Positions 45,597-60,100 of a stretch of 64,000 bases of DNA are shown in pieces. The translations under genes were made by a program, and so were the position numbers. The stretch covers positions 62,001 through 126,000 of the forward strand of contig JBAJFE010000032.1 in assembly GCA_037903355.1 (NCBI GenBank), written 5' to 3'. Every line of letters begins with the position of its first letter. The first letter of the stretch is position 1. The DNA is from Trichuris trichiura (taxonomy: Eukaryota; Nematoda; Enoplea; Trichinellida; Trichuridae). Under the pieces are notes generated by a model. The model worked only from the letters and a program-made list of their open reading frames with translations. It searched no databases and was not told the origin of the DNA.

Positions 45597-48192
45597 CCAA
45601 CAACCTGATGATGGTCAGCGGAGTAACAATGCGAGAAAGCGTTTGCATATTTGTTTAGGTGTCCTGTCTGCTTCCGCTTCTCACGTTGGGTTTATATTTT
45701 CGTTGCTCCTATGGCAGTGAGATTTCCCTGCCGCCTAAGTAGCTGTTATTGCTGTCTAATTTAAATAATTTGATTCTTGCCAGCTGACGATTCTTTGGCG
45801 CTCCTTTTCAACAAACTGTACTGTACTTGTCGCGATTGACCTGTAAAAGAGCAGTTTGCGAATCGGCAGTCTTCGCCAAAATGGCTCGTGTTTCGAACTA
45901 CCTTAGCCATTGCTCGCGTCCCGTCCTGTCCTCCTTACGACAAATCACCCTTGACATTTTAGTCGCCCTATCATCGACCATCTTAACCTGGCCGGTTTGC
46001 GTGGCGAACGCAGTAGCTAAGAGCAAATATTTTCTTCGCCTGCGTAGTCTCTCACCCCGTGTGACCGACAACTTAAAAATTGCTCCTCAGTCGAAAAGCG
46101 TTTCGGCAACTTTGACCGGTATATTTGCCAAGATTGACCGTGGACCACTTGGCTGACCTTTCCCTTTTGAGTTGCAAATATTTTCAAGCCAATCCCTGCC
46201 CGAAGCGCCTATCGTTTTTCTTCTCCCTTGGGCAACTAACCGGTCCTGCGGAAACGAAGCTTAGACTACTACTTAAAAGTGGAAAAGACTGATAGTTCAC
46301 TGACTGTTCATCGACAGCGAATCTTCCGCCGCGGTGAATACAATGAGCCGACGAAGCTGCAATCCTTTCACAAATAGAAAGAAGCGAATTACGTGGCAGT
46401 GCACTTAGTCAACATAGACGAAAGCAACAAAGATCACATTGCTCGCTGTTCTTGTAAAGGGACATTGTTCTCTTTTGACGTAATAGAAGTTGGTTGCCGC
46501 TACTGCGCTGGATGATGCGTGGGACGAGAAACACTGGCGCTATTATGCTCGTATTTGTAAACGATAACCCCGCTTCGTAAAGCTTCTAGAGAATTTAGCT
46601 TGAATCCATTTTCGTCATTTGTTTTATTCGTACCATAAAAAACACAAAGCGAAAATATTGACAAGAGAAGTGTGAACGCTGAGAGCGGAGCGGTTCTATG
46701 CGGGTGAAATATTTTGAAAACATCTAAACTTCAACGTGTTTTGCAGTTCGTCGCTGTACGCGAAACAGACCAATTCAGTGCGCGTCGTAGGCTTAAAATG
46801 ACGGAAATTTCTCGCGTTGTTGTTCCGTCAAAAAAGTTTATTGCATTCTCGTTTAAGGAAACGAGAACGCTTCAGTTTCAAACTTCAACAAATTAGAGCG
46901 TTTGAATCGTTTTGGCTTTACCGGATTGGCCGTACGGTTTAATGTCCTTCTTGGATACTACAGCTTCAAAATGCGACCACTCTACCGTAGGCTATAAATT
47001 AGACGGTAAGCTCTCGTCCGTGCTGGACAATGGGCCATTAAGCGAAATGCTTTTCGCGCCATTTGCCTGCTTACGGCAAGGTAAATAAAGGAAAAGTTTG
47101 ATAAAAGTAACCTGATTATTACTAATTACGGTAGTAGAAAGAAAAATTTTTCCGAAGTTCGATGATCAGCAACGTACGACGATGCAAAAAGATTTTCCGA
47201 CATTACGATAGAGACCTCTTTGATTTTATCAAGAAGAGGGAGGAAGACTTCGTACTAATTTGAATATTAGCGGAGGCAGTTATCCTTTTGAAAAACTTTT
47301 GCACTCGTCAAAGGAAAACGCTGAAAGAGAAAACGGCTTCCGTTCCTTGCAGTCGGCAACGAAAATAAGCAGGGCGACGGAACTCGTCCATTAGTCACCA
47401 CCGCGCAATATTCGAAATGCGACCAATTAAACGCCACAATGGCCGGTTGAAATTTGAATTGACGCAGAAGAAGATGAGACGTTGACGAGGCGCTTTTCAA
47501 GCGTTGCTTTTTTCGAGCATCCAAACAAAGCCGATACAGCCTGCGAAAGGCACTACCGGTTTTGATCGACCCGCTTTTTTTGCCGGTCCCTATTCAAGGT
47601 AAAACCGGCACCCAATGAAGCGACAATCTCTTCGTTTCAGTTCAGTAATCGCGCTTTGGACGCAGGCACTGCGTGGTAGGTACCAAAAAAAGTCGAATCT
47701 GAGAATAGTGCCATTTATGCAACGCCGTCGTAGTCTAATAAGCACAATAGATAAACGTACGTGTATGCAAAGCGTTTAATAATTTAAACAATGCTGCTTC
47801 ATTGCAGATAGCTGCGTAAGGCCGAGTAGGTAATGAATGAAAATAGTCAATGGAGCACTGCAGGGGAAAATGTGCAGTGTAGGTTAGAGTTTGGCACTGT
47901 CCGTGTGCTTTTTCGTTTCGCGTATACTCCCTTACGGTCGCTCAGCAACGATACCTTATCGCTACAACTTCTTTCGCTATTCTGAAGAGGATAGAAGGGA
48001 GGCTGGGTAAAGACGACACAGTAAACGAACGTAAGGGTCGACCTCGAAGGATCGCTCCACTTCGACCTTCCTAACAAAGAGCAAGAGAAAATGGCAAAGC
48101 TGTTTCCTTGACCATTGTTACAAAACGGAGAAAAGAGACGATTAAACGAGCTACTTAAGACCAGCAATGGCTCTCTTTCCCTCTTTTTTTTT
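45597..48192. other. Intergenic between PTB gene and large gene
   Basis: Presumed 3' UTRs of the two convergent genes plus unassigned sequence. Frames such as 45827-46156 (+) and 47267-47524 (-) have no recognisable domain. Confidence 0.45.
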
Positions 48193-51100
48193 CTACAGGC
48201 GATCTGTGGTGTGCTCCTTCTTGTATTGCATTTCCTGCTTGGATTCCCTACAAACGAAATGCTCAGCTTCAATGCCAAAGGAAACGTAGGTCGTACTTGA
48301 AATGAGTAACGCCGCCGCCACCTCTGCCGGAACTTGGATGAGGGCGGCTGCCCGACTGAGCGGTAACTTCTCGACTGAAGGTTTCGTGTCCACCGGGTAT
48401 TTCTTGCTCTCTGTATTCTCGCTGTCTCAAATTGCCGCCATAAGGAGGCATCGGCATTAGTAGCGAGTCGCGAAAGTCGCGCTCCAAATCCTCCATACCG
48501 TCGTCCCAAGCTCTGAGCAAATCGTTTGAACGATGAAGGAACGAATCGACCTGCTGCAGACGCGACTTACCTCCTTGATCTCATCATGTCGGCTCGACGC
48601 TGATCCTCCCAATCCAACAATGAACGAGACTTCTGGACGTGATGTCGTTGCTGGCTAGCATCACCATCGCGCGGCAAAGTTGGAGGAAATTCGACAATTG
48701 GATATTGCGTATCGAAGTCATCGGCAAAATCGTTGTGAAATATGTTGCCTAGAAGAAAACTTCGCTCTATGATTTATCGTTCGCCTTCACTACTTCGATC
48801 GACACTTACGGCTGGAGTAACTTTTGTGAAATTGACCCCCTCTGCCGTAGTCATCACGCTAGAACAAGAAAACCTATTAGACGACAAGTGATACCATGAG
48901 GTCACGTATAGCGGGTCAAACTTTAAAATGCAACTATTTAGTCGATCGGAATGAGCGCGGAAGAGTTACAACCAAAATTACTCGGATAAACATGTAGACG
49001 AAAGACAGATATCGGCGCCAAAAGTCGCACAATACACAAGATGAATTGAAGGATTTAAAATTTCGAATAGTATTTTTCTTCCTAGTTCGCTGACTGGCAA
49101 AAGGGCGAGCGTAAGCTTAAATGAATAATGAAACAAACTAAGCAGCGTGCCGGTGATACGCGACCTGAAAGACCCATGATACTTTACCACATTAAACAGA
49201 GTTTACTGAAACTTTATCTACAAGAACTTGTGGAATGACAGCCTATGATGTTAAGCCTTGAACTGAAGCACAATCAGCTAGCATGTTTTAACTATGGAAT
49301 ACATGACGGTGGGAAACACTGAAGGTGCAAAAAATACAAACTATCATGTTACCCAATAGTCATCCCTACGCCTGTACTCCGGCGTACGGTAATAGGAGCC
49401 ATTCGAACCAGAGTCGTGGACCTTTTTTGACTTCACTTCCTTAAATAGGAGAACAGTCAATCGTTGCCAAGCGACCTCGTACTTTAGCAAATCATTGTTT
49501 CGCGCTTACACCGTCCTTTCCTAGCTTTGCGAATATACTTTTTGAAAATCACTTACGCTAGCAGTGGCTCTTGAAGGGAAACCGAGTTAGAGCAAAACTT
49601 CTTAAAAATAATTTGCATAAGTAAAGGCAACCGCGCTATCGCGACCACGTTTAAATTTTTGATCGAAATTGTTATCAAAAGAAAGCAGTATCTGCTCGTG
49701 ACGTTGAAAGGAAAAATTTGCATTTCGCCTATCTACACAACGCCATCAGTGCTTTACACAAATACTTCTGCCAGCAGGGCTTAGCGCCTTCGCTGTTTGA
49801 AGAAAAATGAAAAAGAAAGATTCAGCTCGTTATCGTTCAAACTTTTGAATAATTTGCATAAAACTATTCAGTCAATAATGCCACCTCCTCTGAAAGGACT
49901 TCGGACTATTTTTTTTCAGATGTGTACGTTACATGTCATTCCGAATTACCCGATGATATGTTTCGCGCACCGTCGGCTGGGATGTCTGATGCTGTTCGTA
50001 GTTACTTTGCACCATTGGTCGATGCCTCCATGGAGAATCGTGAGACGCACCTAAGAAGTAAACAAATTAACAAAGCAATAAGTAGCAATAAACTCGGCTG
50101 ATTCATTTAAGCGAAGCAGCGTTCAGCGGAATCTCTTTCTTGCCAACTTGACGTGCTTAACCAACACAGAGCGATGCACCGCTTTCTCCTTACTCTCCCG
50201 CCGTCTGTGTACCTTTTTGGTTGTCTTCTTCCACCTTGGGCAGCAAGAAGTGATGGCGTGCAAAGCCAATTCCCATTCTCTTCGTATTGCAACGAAGAAA
50301 ATCGACAATCGCGACGTAGCATTACATTAAAATGCAACCTAATGCCTACTACGCCTAAGCTTATAAAGCGGCTAGACGCGGTTAATAGTTTTGCAAAGCA
50401 AAAAATGGGCCGGTGGTAATCTAGAAAGCTGTTGCTGTCTATTGCAAGCATCCCAGTTGCGTGCAGCCGATGCCGTAAACCGGTTGCCGGGCAGAAGATG
50501 CCCTCTTACCGAACGGTGTGGTCCACGGAGGATCATCAAACGTTCCTGACCGCTGCGGCCAGTTGAGGGCACCTGCGCGCCCTCTAGCATAATCAAGGTG
50601 CCGATGCTCACCTTTTCGACCGTGATGCCTTTCCCGCTTGTCTTTCTTGCTTCGTCCCCGAATTCGACGCTCCACCTCCTCTGTTGTCGTTGTCTCCTCA
50701 ATTTTTTCAATTGTCTCCGTCACCTGAGGAACCTGAAAGGCAAATAACAAAATTGACAACTTGCCAATGGAACGTTCTAGCTGCGGTAGCGTTGTGTGCC
50801 AACCTCTTCCCTCGCCACTCGACGGACATTCTCCGAACGAGCTTCTTGGGTAGCCAGTTTCTGCTGCTTCATAATTGACTTCGGCTTCTTTGCGTGCTCG
50901 TCCTAAATCAGCTCCTCTCCAAAAATGCTGACACAAAAAAGAAAAAGCAACCAACACCACTGTGCAAACATGCATAAACACACACGCGCGCGCACATACC
51001 ATTCAACCAGTGTCCCTTAGCCTATGTTGCACTCCGTTCTGCCAAAAAGCAAAGCAATAGAAAGCAACTGAATTGTTTGAAAGCAGTACGCGTCAACGAG

Positions 51101-54100
51101 GGCAAAATGTATGCGCACTCATGCGTTCGAAAAGGGGAAACGGAAGCTGACGGCAAACACTGCAGCACTGTTATTAATATTTTCCAGTGAAAGTGATGCG
51201 TAGGCTGGTTTGACCACGAAGGTCGCTTAGCTGTGCAGAAGCGGCTAGCAGAGGATAGAAGCTTGTAGTGAAGCGTTATGTGACGATGCAGCCTTTTCTG
51301 AAAACCTAATTCCAAAAGATGAGAAACGTAACGTGCACAAAAAAGGAAGCGGTTTGGAAAATACGCAAATGTCGCTTGGACAAAGCTAAATAGGGCAGAT
51401 GCGCAGGTTCGAGCCACAACCAACACCAGCACCGAAACCGCAAAAAGTGAAGCCCAAGGAAAAGTTATCATTGAAACGGCCATTTTAGGGACGTGAGCCA
51501 ATGGAAGCGCAAAAGCTTTGTCTCGTTTGGCGACTACCTTGATTTTTATCAAAGTGCTCTGTCGACTTCCGGTTTCTTCGGCGTCACCGGAGGAAAATTT
51601 CCCGTCGACTTCTTGAACGGTACGGTAGTCGCGAGTCCACTCTCTGGTCAGTGACGATGCCGCACCAATGGGCAAAAGGACTGCCTGTAGCGGAACGACC
51701 TGAGGTGCCACGGACGCCTTAAGTTTCAACAGCAGCAATGACCAGCGGTCAAGCAAGTACGAAGTGAATGGGTGAGTGAGAGCAAATGGCGGCGAGACGA
51801 AGGTTGCGTACCGTTTGATCGTAGGTTTGAACGGACACGTTCGACTTGGGCACCGTCTGGAATTTGGAAGCGGCGGGACTGAGGTCAGTACGAATTCTGA
51901 GCAAGCCTCTGTTGTCGGTGTGACCATTGATGCTGACCACGGACCGCGGACTGAAGGCGCTATTGAACTCCCAGGAGGCCACGTTGGTTTGCGCTTGGCA
52001 CTGTGCGTAAACTGCAGTTAGCGGTGACGTCATTTACACGCTGCGCAATTGATTGGTCCATCCTTTGAAAAGTTTGAATTTCCACCCGTCAATGAAAGCT
52101 CTTGCCTAACAGCGGAGGATTGGACTGACGGACATTGACAACTTCCACAAAGCAGTAGGACGTACTAATACATTTTTGCCGCCAAAAACGGGTTCCAGTA
52201 GGAAATTTGTTAATATAATATATTGGCAACAATTTTTTCCGCCTCGTTGATGTCTCTCAAGTTGGAAACTGGTCCCTGCTGGAAATCACGTCGGACATTG
52301 ACCAATCCCAAATAATTCTCAACTTTCACCATCGGAACCAACCAAAGGGAAGTCAATGGTCGCTTTATCCGCCCAAACAAATCGACGCAAGGATCCTATC
52401 GTTCTACGTTATCAGTCTAGGGGAGGGCACCTCCAAAAGCGCGCTGCCTTCGAACGCGGACAAGCAAATGACTGCGGCGTGGAAGTTTTTAAAATAACGA
52501 CATTGAGAAACAGGGAAGCCCCTTTGGGCGGGAATATCTGTTCGGAAGAACTCAAACCAATAAAACTTTTAAGTGTGGTCACTATTCATTAGGATGACCT
52601 ACTGTAAAAATATGCAAATAACTTTTTGGCGAGAAAAATTCAAATAATGGAAGCTCTGTCCAGGTCGGTTGCTAACAGTTGGTACATTCTGCAGATATCG
52701 GTTAATGCTAGAAATGTTTTTCAAGCAGGAGCATACTTCTAATAATAGAACGGATGCCGAAATTAAGCCGTGTTAACTTTACAACATCAATCTACTCGAC
52801 TAAGTTAAGGCAAACGAGTCTAATTCAAACTAGCCCATTTAAGAAAAAAATTGAGAAAGAAAAATAAGGATTTAAAAAAATCGTGGACGACGCATACCTT
52901 AGGCGGCGAAGGAATTGGCAGTAGCTCGGCTTCAACTTTGCTCACTTCGTTGATGTTCACTGTCGACCTGTTTCTGGCATTTTCCATCAGCTTCTTCCTG
53001 ATTTCCGCAATTTCAGCCATATCCTGCGCGCGGCAAACTATGCAATGCAGCCAAAAAGATGCAAATGTTTACCTGATGTCGAGCAGATCTTTGTGGAGGC
53101 TAAAAAGAGGATAACAATAAGCGCACAGATAAGGATTGTCGAATTATGGCACCAGGCAGAGATGGTTAACAAATTCAATTCTCATTAAAGCCTTAAAGAA
53201 TAGGTTGTCCTAAGAAATTTCCATAACCAAAAATAAATAAGCAATTTGAAAACTCTCTCACTCGCTTCGCAGTCATACTGAAAGCACATACAGCACTGCC
53301 AGAGGAAGGAAAAACGCGCGCGCGCGATCAAGTAAAACAGCATGCAAAGTTTGCTTTCGATTTTACATTTCACGTCAGTGAAGCGCATCGCACGTTGACG
53401 CAACCGTACGGTATATAGCATTTTTTTTGTTGGATCATAATTACGCGTATTTATGCAGGCAAATTACTGCAACCGATATTTAGGACAGAGAAGCCTTCGC
53501 CGGAAAAAAACCGCGAACAGAAAACCCAAATAATACGGAAATCAACGGAATCGTTGGCATCTTGTGCCGCCACCTACCGGATATTCATTATGTGATCGAT
53601 AGAAATTTTCACGGTGAACATATTGAGCGGAGGACATTTCTTTAACGGGTGGGGACCGTCTCTGGGGTGAATAGTCCGCTATGTATTGGCTCACGTCATC
53701 GGGTACCCTTGGAGATTTAAGTAAGTCAAATCCTGACGCACGAATCGCTGATGGAGGACTTTGCGGCGGCAATGCGGGACCACTGGAGCGAACCCTATCT
53801 TTGGGCGTATCCGCAACGCCGCGCTCAGGGGACAGGTCATTTAGGCGCTGCGCCGCGTCTTCCATTTTACGAGTTTCGACCATCAATTGCTCGAAAAGAC
53901 GTCTTGTGCGAGCAAAGTCTGACTGGCTCTTCTGCCCTCGAATATCCGGCGCAAACTGCTGCTGAGGTGACGGAGGAGGCGTGAATCGCTTCGTTTCCCG
54001 CTTGAATAAAGGTTCCACTAGTTCCGGCTTCCAAAAGTAATGTTTGTCGTCCACTGACTCAAACGTTCTCAGCGGGGTTCTACGCTCGGGATATTGGTAC

Positions 54101-57100
54101 GGTTCCACTTCAGGCATTCTCCACGTCTTGCCGGTTCGATTGATCTCCGGCGGCATCGGAGGACTTTCCATAAACTTTTTCCTCCTCGCTTCCATGTCGA
54201 TTAAAAACGCATCTGTGGCTAGCACTTCCTTGCCGCACACTATCCTACTCTTTACTACATCGGTTGGCGTCTCAACAGGGTAGGTACGATGCCATGTTTT
54301 TGATTTTGTCGTTTCCATAAGCTCTCTTACCCTTGATGACGTCACCTGATTGTCGTCCACTCGTTGAGAATGAGCGGGCGCACTTCGCACAAAGCTTTCG
54401 TTCGAAACTGATTGCTTTAAATAGGCGCCCCTCTTCGCCTCCTCTTCTTCCTCTTCTCGAAGAGTGCTCAGCTTACTATTCAACGTATGCGCTTGCAATC
54501 CTGTTTGCTGATCGCGAAGCGTAGATGAGCCTTGGCCAGTTCGATCGTCCTGAGTGTCCGTTGCCTCAGTCGACTGGAGCGCCACAGTGACTTGACCAAC
54601 GGGGTCATATTGACATGCGACATCTTGGCGGCTGCTTGGGGGTCGCCTGTCCGATTGCTTGGTCGATTCAAAGCAGCTTGACTCCTGAAAGTCCATTTCC
54701 AGTGTTTTCAACTTCGAAGCCGCCGCAGCCGATAGGTGGGGAAGAGAAAAGCGCAAGCAAGGCAAAGGAAAGGGAGAAACCCCAAAGGGCCAATCAGCCC
54801 AGGAAGCAGAGGACGAAGCCAGCAAGCGAAAGTCTGATCGCTCAGTTCGGTTTCCAGTGGGTGCAAGCAGAAGGAAAAGGAAAGTCCTGCGCATCCGGTT
54901 CATGCAGTCTTACCGACGTTCTGCGGACACCTAACGGTCGCTCATCATAGTATGTTTTTGGGGTATTCCGACCGGAACGCTCAGAGATACTGACTCTTTC
55001 GTTAAAATCGTCATATGCAAATGAATAGTCCTCCTGAGCAACAGGCAACTGCCGCATGGGTAGGGTTATTTTCTCTTTGAACAGCGGAGCGCTACTGGGT
55101 CGAGGCCACTTCTGGAAAGAAGCCATATTAATCCACTCCCACCGATTATCCCGACGCTGCTTGCGCGGTACCTCGCGTGTGACGTAACGTGGTCCACTGC
55201 CGTAAGATGGTTGAGCTTTTGGCGAATAGCTCTGCTCATAAGGCTTTTCGGGTGCCTTATATCTCCAAGGAGCCGCTGTTCCAATGCGGTATCCCTCATT
55301 TTTACTATACCAAGAGCTTTCGTTGTTTACGCTCTGACTACTTCCGTAAGAGGTGGACATGGGTCCAGTTCTGGTAAAATATCTGCCTGATCGTCTCAAC
55401 CAATTGTCTCTTTCCTGTTGCTCGCTGATTCTGTTTTTCTGCTCCGAATAGAAATCCCGCTGACGGTCGACGAGACTGGTCAACACTTCGTGTGGCAGCC
55501 GTTTCCTGGTCCGCTCCCCGTACGCCCAAGGTCTGTCCCTTTGGCGCGGATTCAAAGCGCCACCAACCGATGCGGGAAGCAGAAGAATAGCCGGCGTGTA
55601 GGAATCATAAATCTGATTATCCCGCGGGTCGCACTCGGAGAAACAGGTCGGACTTAAAACCGACCGTTCTCGAAATCGATAAGGAGGTACGCCTTCAGCA
55701 ATTGAAAAGGAATCCTTAAATTGAACATGCAATACAATTTCTGCCATTTGCTATTGAGTCCCTTCACAAACCGAACATGTTAAAATGAGGAAAAATGTTA
55801 ACAACAATCAACTGGTCTACGAAATGAACTGGTAAGCTTACGAACAAAAAAGTCTTACCGCCAAGGGGGCATCTGCTAAAGGGGAAAGGGAGCAGCAAAC
55901 AGAGCAGCGCAATAGTGATTTGCAAGTCGACTGAGCAGAAGAGAGAAAGCTTTCCGGATTCCATTCGTTCTAGGCTTAAGCTGAAACCACTTGTCGTCCA
56001 CTGGGACGACGAGGACTTGCATAGTTGACAAAACAAGTTGAGCTCAACGAGTTTCAATACTTCCTATGCTATGAGCAATAGTTATTCAACCGCTATTTCA
56101 ATGACAAATTGCTGCGCGATTTGCGGAACGCGCGCTCTTCCCGCAATTCAACGAAAGCAATAATACAATGCCACTACTGTCCTTCGAATTTGTTAGCTCT
56201 ATAGAAGACAAAAATAAACGCACATTTCCGTACTATTGAAAGGTGGAAGAACAAAACATGAAAATAAGAAATTGCGAGTCATTTTTGAACGTTTCCCGGT
56301 TGCTCTATGCGCGCAGAGTGATAGCGAGTAACTAGGCAGCTAAAACGGGTTTAAGTATTTAAGCGCAATAAATGAACATACTTCTCATCGGCAGGAGGAA
56401 CTTATAATTGAAGGCCGTTTCTTAAGTTAGCCAAAGCTTCAAGCTTTTATGAGAACTTAAAAACGCACTCTTAAGTCTGCTCACCTCCTTTTCAAGTGTT
56501 CGCCAGGACGGTGGACCCTCCTGAAAAAAAAGGTAATTTTTAATCAGCGCAAAAAAAACGGGTCAACGAAAATGGATTTGAATAAAGACGACGAGTCGAA
56601 GCAACGATTCTCTCAATTGCCCCGTATTTGGACGACGAAGTGTTTGCGCAAAAGTTCGGCTAAGACTTTGACAATCATAACCTAACAAAGCGCCTTTCAA
56701 AAACTCATTTTGTCAATTGTTCGTCACGGTATCATTTCTGGTTTAAACTGGTCAAAAGGAGCTCTTGAACAAATATTCCCATTATTAAATCCTATAAATG
56801 GCCGTACGAATGCTACAGACGCTATTGACGCAAAAATAAAACTTCACTGCTTAGCATTGAAGGCTGAGCATACCATGAATTTGCCAGTAAAAGAAATGTC
56901 GTTTCAACTTATACCCTATTCGTTACCTTCGGTGCAGCCACAGTCACCCTACTTCAAAGTAGCAAAGCAGGGATTCTGACAAGAACAGATGGTGAGACTG
57001 AAGGTCGCCGTAGGCCACGATGTCATTCAAGGTTCATAAAGTAAAAAATGGTTTCAAGAGTTTAGAAGCTGAGGACGAAACGAAAATTTCAGCCCATGTC

Positions 57101-60100
57101 AGTCCACCTTCTGCTATTGAACTCTCACCTATTGAAGTTAAGCGCTGACGACCATAGCAATGCTGCTTAGTTTAGTTAAAAGAAGTTTAAAACTTATTAC
57201 CGTTTATAAGTTGCGCCAGATTCCCAGGCACAATTCGTACGAAAAGTGCACAGGACGAAAGCATTATATGACTTCTTAAGCCGAGTTTTGCGATGAGTTC
57301 TCTGCCACGACTTATGTTCGCATTTTCAAACTCAGAAACAAGCGTCGAAAAGCCAAGCCGCCAAGCAAGACTAATTGAAAAGTGACAATTTTTGGAAATC
57401 TCGTTCTTTCATTTTAAAAACCTAAACCGAACATTGAGAAAAGAAAATTTGTTTTCTAGCTTTTTCGATATCAATCATCGACTCTTGAATTGTAAAAAAA
57501 AGATTGCAATCGAATTAATAGGTTAGGCTGCGTAAAAAAATTTCAATCTTACTGTACCTTCTTGAATGGCACTCATGTTCAGCTTGGCTATTTGAAATTT
57601 TAAATGTTGCTTGTAGAATAACGTACACGACGTATTGCTGAGAAACTGGTCTCATCCGAGAAAATGGCAATAAAACATAATCTCATTGAGTTCCAACTTT
57701 TTTCAACGATGAGCATCAACTTATCCGTGCCATCCTTCTTAGCAACCGAGCTCAGTACGGAACCGGTTCAGTCAGTGAGATTTAAAAATTTTAAATATAC
57801 TATAGGCGCGTGTTGCAAGAACATAAAATATGTTGACTCTTACCTTTCTTTCCGGACGGGGTATACGTTGCCAAGGTTCATTGACGCTTTTTTCGTCCAC
57901 CTTCAGCTTGCTTCTCAGCGGTGACAAAGATATAGCACGGTGGCGTTCCAGACTTTCGGATAAGTAGTCATGAGGCGTGATAGGACGGACCTCGAGGCTC
58001 TAACAAGTATTAATGAAGCTCAATTTATTCAATCGGTCGCTAACTTGAGGGAAAGAGCGTAGAATTGAAAATTCCAAACTTACCCTGAGACGCTGCCTTT
58101 GCGGACGTTCAAGAGGATTAAGTTTGATGAATGAGCAATGACTGTGACTGGAAGGGAAATCGTGGGGCTTCCTTACGCGCCGCAAGTCGGCAGGCAGTGT
58201 CTGACTAGTAACTTCCGTTCGAACTGGTTCAGTTTTTGGATCGATCATGCGAAGGCGATAGGTTTCTTGCTCCCTTTCGACCTGAAGGACAAGGACGAAT
58301 GATCTGACGAGTCGAATAAGCCAAACACAGAATAAACAGGCAGAAAACGATAACAGAGTAGCGAACACCAGATAAGGCAAAAATGGCTTAATCAGCGCGG
58401 ATGAACATTCAAAACGCATTAACGTTTTCACAGAAAGCGCATCATTTACGAATAACCGCCCTCAGCAAAACTAGAGTTAACATACGTCTTAGTAACACCG
58501 AATTCGTTGTATTAACCCAATATTTATATTAGGTAGAGGCACAATTGTTCCGCGCTTTGCTGACTGTTTGAGCGTTTACCCAATCGACTTCCAAAAAAGA
58601 GCAGAGATATTTGAATTATAACAACCTATGCATCTGAGAAATTTAAAATAAAAAGCAGATTTCAAAGCTGGTCAAATAAAGCGGAGTCACCCAATGGCAT
58701 AACGCCAAGTTTGTACCGTCAAATCTTTTAGCTTATGATTAACAATCCCATAAAGAAGAAGAAGAAGCCCACTTGTATTTTTGGCGCTTTGTATTTTATT
58801 TAACACAATGTCTCCCACATAGCGTTTCCACGCGAAAGAAAAACGCAACAAAAAATGTTAGCACCTTTAGCAGCTGCTCTGCTAGCTTTGGCAAACGTAA
58901 CAGACGTTACCTTATAATCAGCTGGTCGATCAAGTGGTCGCGTTTGCAGCTTCGCTTCGGTGGTCAACCCAGATTCCGGTTTGCCGTTCTGAAGTTGTAC
59001 GTAAGTCAGCAGCGATCGCAGCTCAAAGCAAAGGCGTAAATGCATTAAATCAAACTCAGCTGGGCAGAAAAGTCGGTGTGACAAAGCAGCATTAATGAGA
59101 TGGCAGTTTGAGCATCAAGTAAGGACAATTAGAGAACAAATGAAAGCCCGGGTTCTTTCAAAAATAAAACTAGAGCAAGTTAACGGAATTTGTTGATTAT
59201 TTCTCCGTTGACGAAAACGGGCGAAAAGTAAATAAAAGAAAGAGAGGGAAAATAAAAGTATGCTAACCGTAGCTGCCTCCGTCTTGTAAAAGGGTGTAAT
59301 GAAACGTAGGTCGTGTCGTCGCAACTCGGATCGAGAAGTTTCCGTGGGTACGTCCTAAATTATTACTGCCAACGAAAACAAGAAGAGCAATACTAATTAA
59401 CATAACGTCAAAAAAGTCATATATAAACACGCTTCGTTCTTTTGAACGCACTTTAAGTGTCTGCAAGAGAAGATAGGCCAGCAAAAACAATATTTCACCT
59501 TACATAGGCTTTCTAAAATTCATACACGCATACGTAAATGAAAATTTCACATAATGTGGTAACGAAAGTGCAACCACGATTGACATTGGCTGCATTTTGC
59601 CATTAACAAACTTGCCGGCCTACCGCTCACGCGCAGTAGGAAATCAAAAGAAATAAAAGGCTCCATACTCCCGCTCGACGAAACTAGAACAAATACAGAG
59701 GGATGATCAATGAGTCAGCATGACAAAGCAATCTATTTGAACAGGCATTCTATACCAAAATGCCCAAAAAAGGAAGGCTGCAACGTAGAGACAATTTTCA
59801 CTTTCTTTTCTCTGCTTCGCGTTGCGCAATTGTTGCAATTGGGCAAACAAGGTAAAGCACAGCCTGGTTGGTCGCGCAGACAGCTAAATGCAAAGATGAC
59901 GCCAACAAAATTCAACTGCACTGACGAAATGGTGAATTTTGTTAGTGCCAAATGACAAAAGCATCTACCGTCGCGCTCAACAAGGCAAGTCGAAATGAAT
60001 TTGTCAAAATGAAACTGCGACAGCGCCGATTCCCTCTTTGCCATTTACTTTGCATTGTCATAAGCGAATGCGCGACCATAATCGTTTGTTTGTCTTAAGC

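Noticed and set aside
50439..51002. 187-codon - strand open frame
   Set aside because: Only its 3' part (50510-50732) is in the coding frame; the exon upstream (50804-50902) uses a different frame with better phase.
51022..51927. 301-codon - strand open frame
   Set aside because: Only 51538-51684 of it fits as an exon with splice signals; the rest reads as intron or the wrong frame of a neighbouring exon.
53313..53328. CG-alternating run as a possible Z-DNA or regulatory site
   Set aside because: Too short and isolated to support a function.
55653..55747. Start codon at 55747 as the beginning of a separate gene
   Set aside because: Possible, but the chain of phase-closed exons upstream (56485, 55859) joins better at 55652; kept only as an alternative.
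57545..57596. Possible small exon (IAKLNMSAIQE) in the large gene
   Set aside because: Acceptor and donor look acceptable, but the length and phase do not fit between its phase-0 neighbours.
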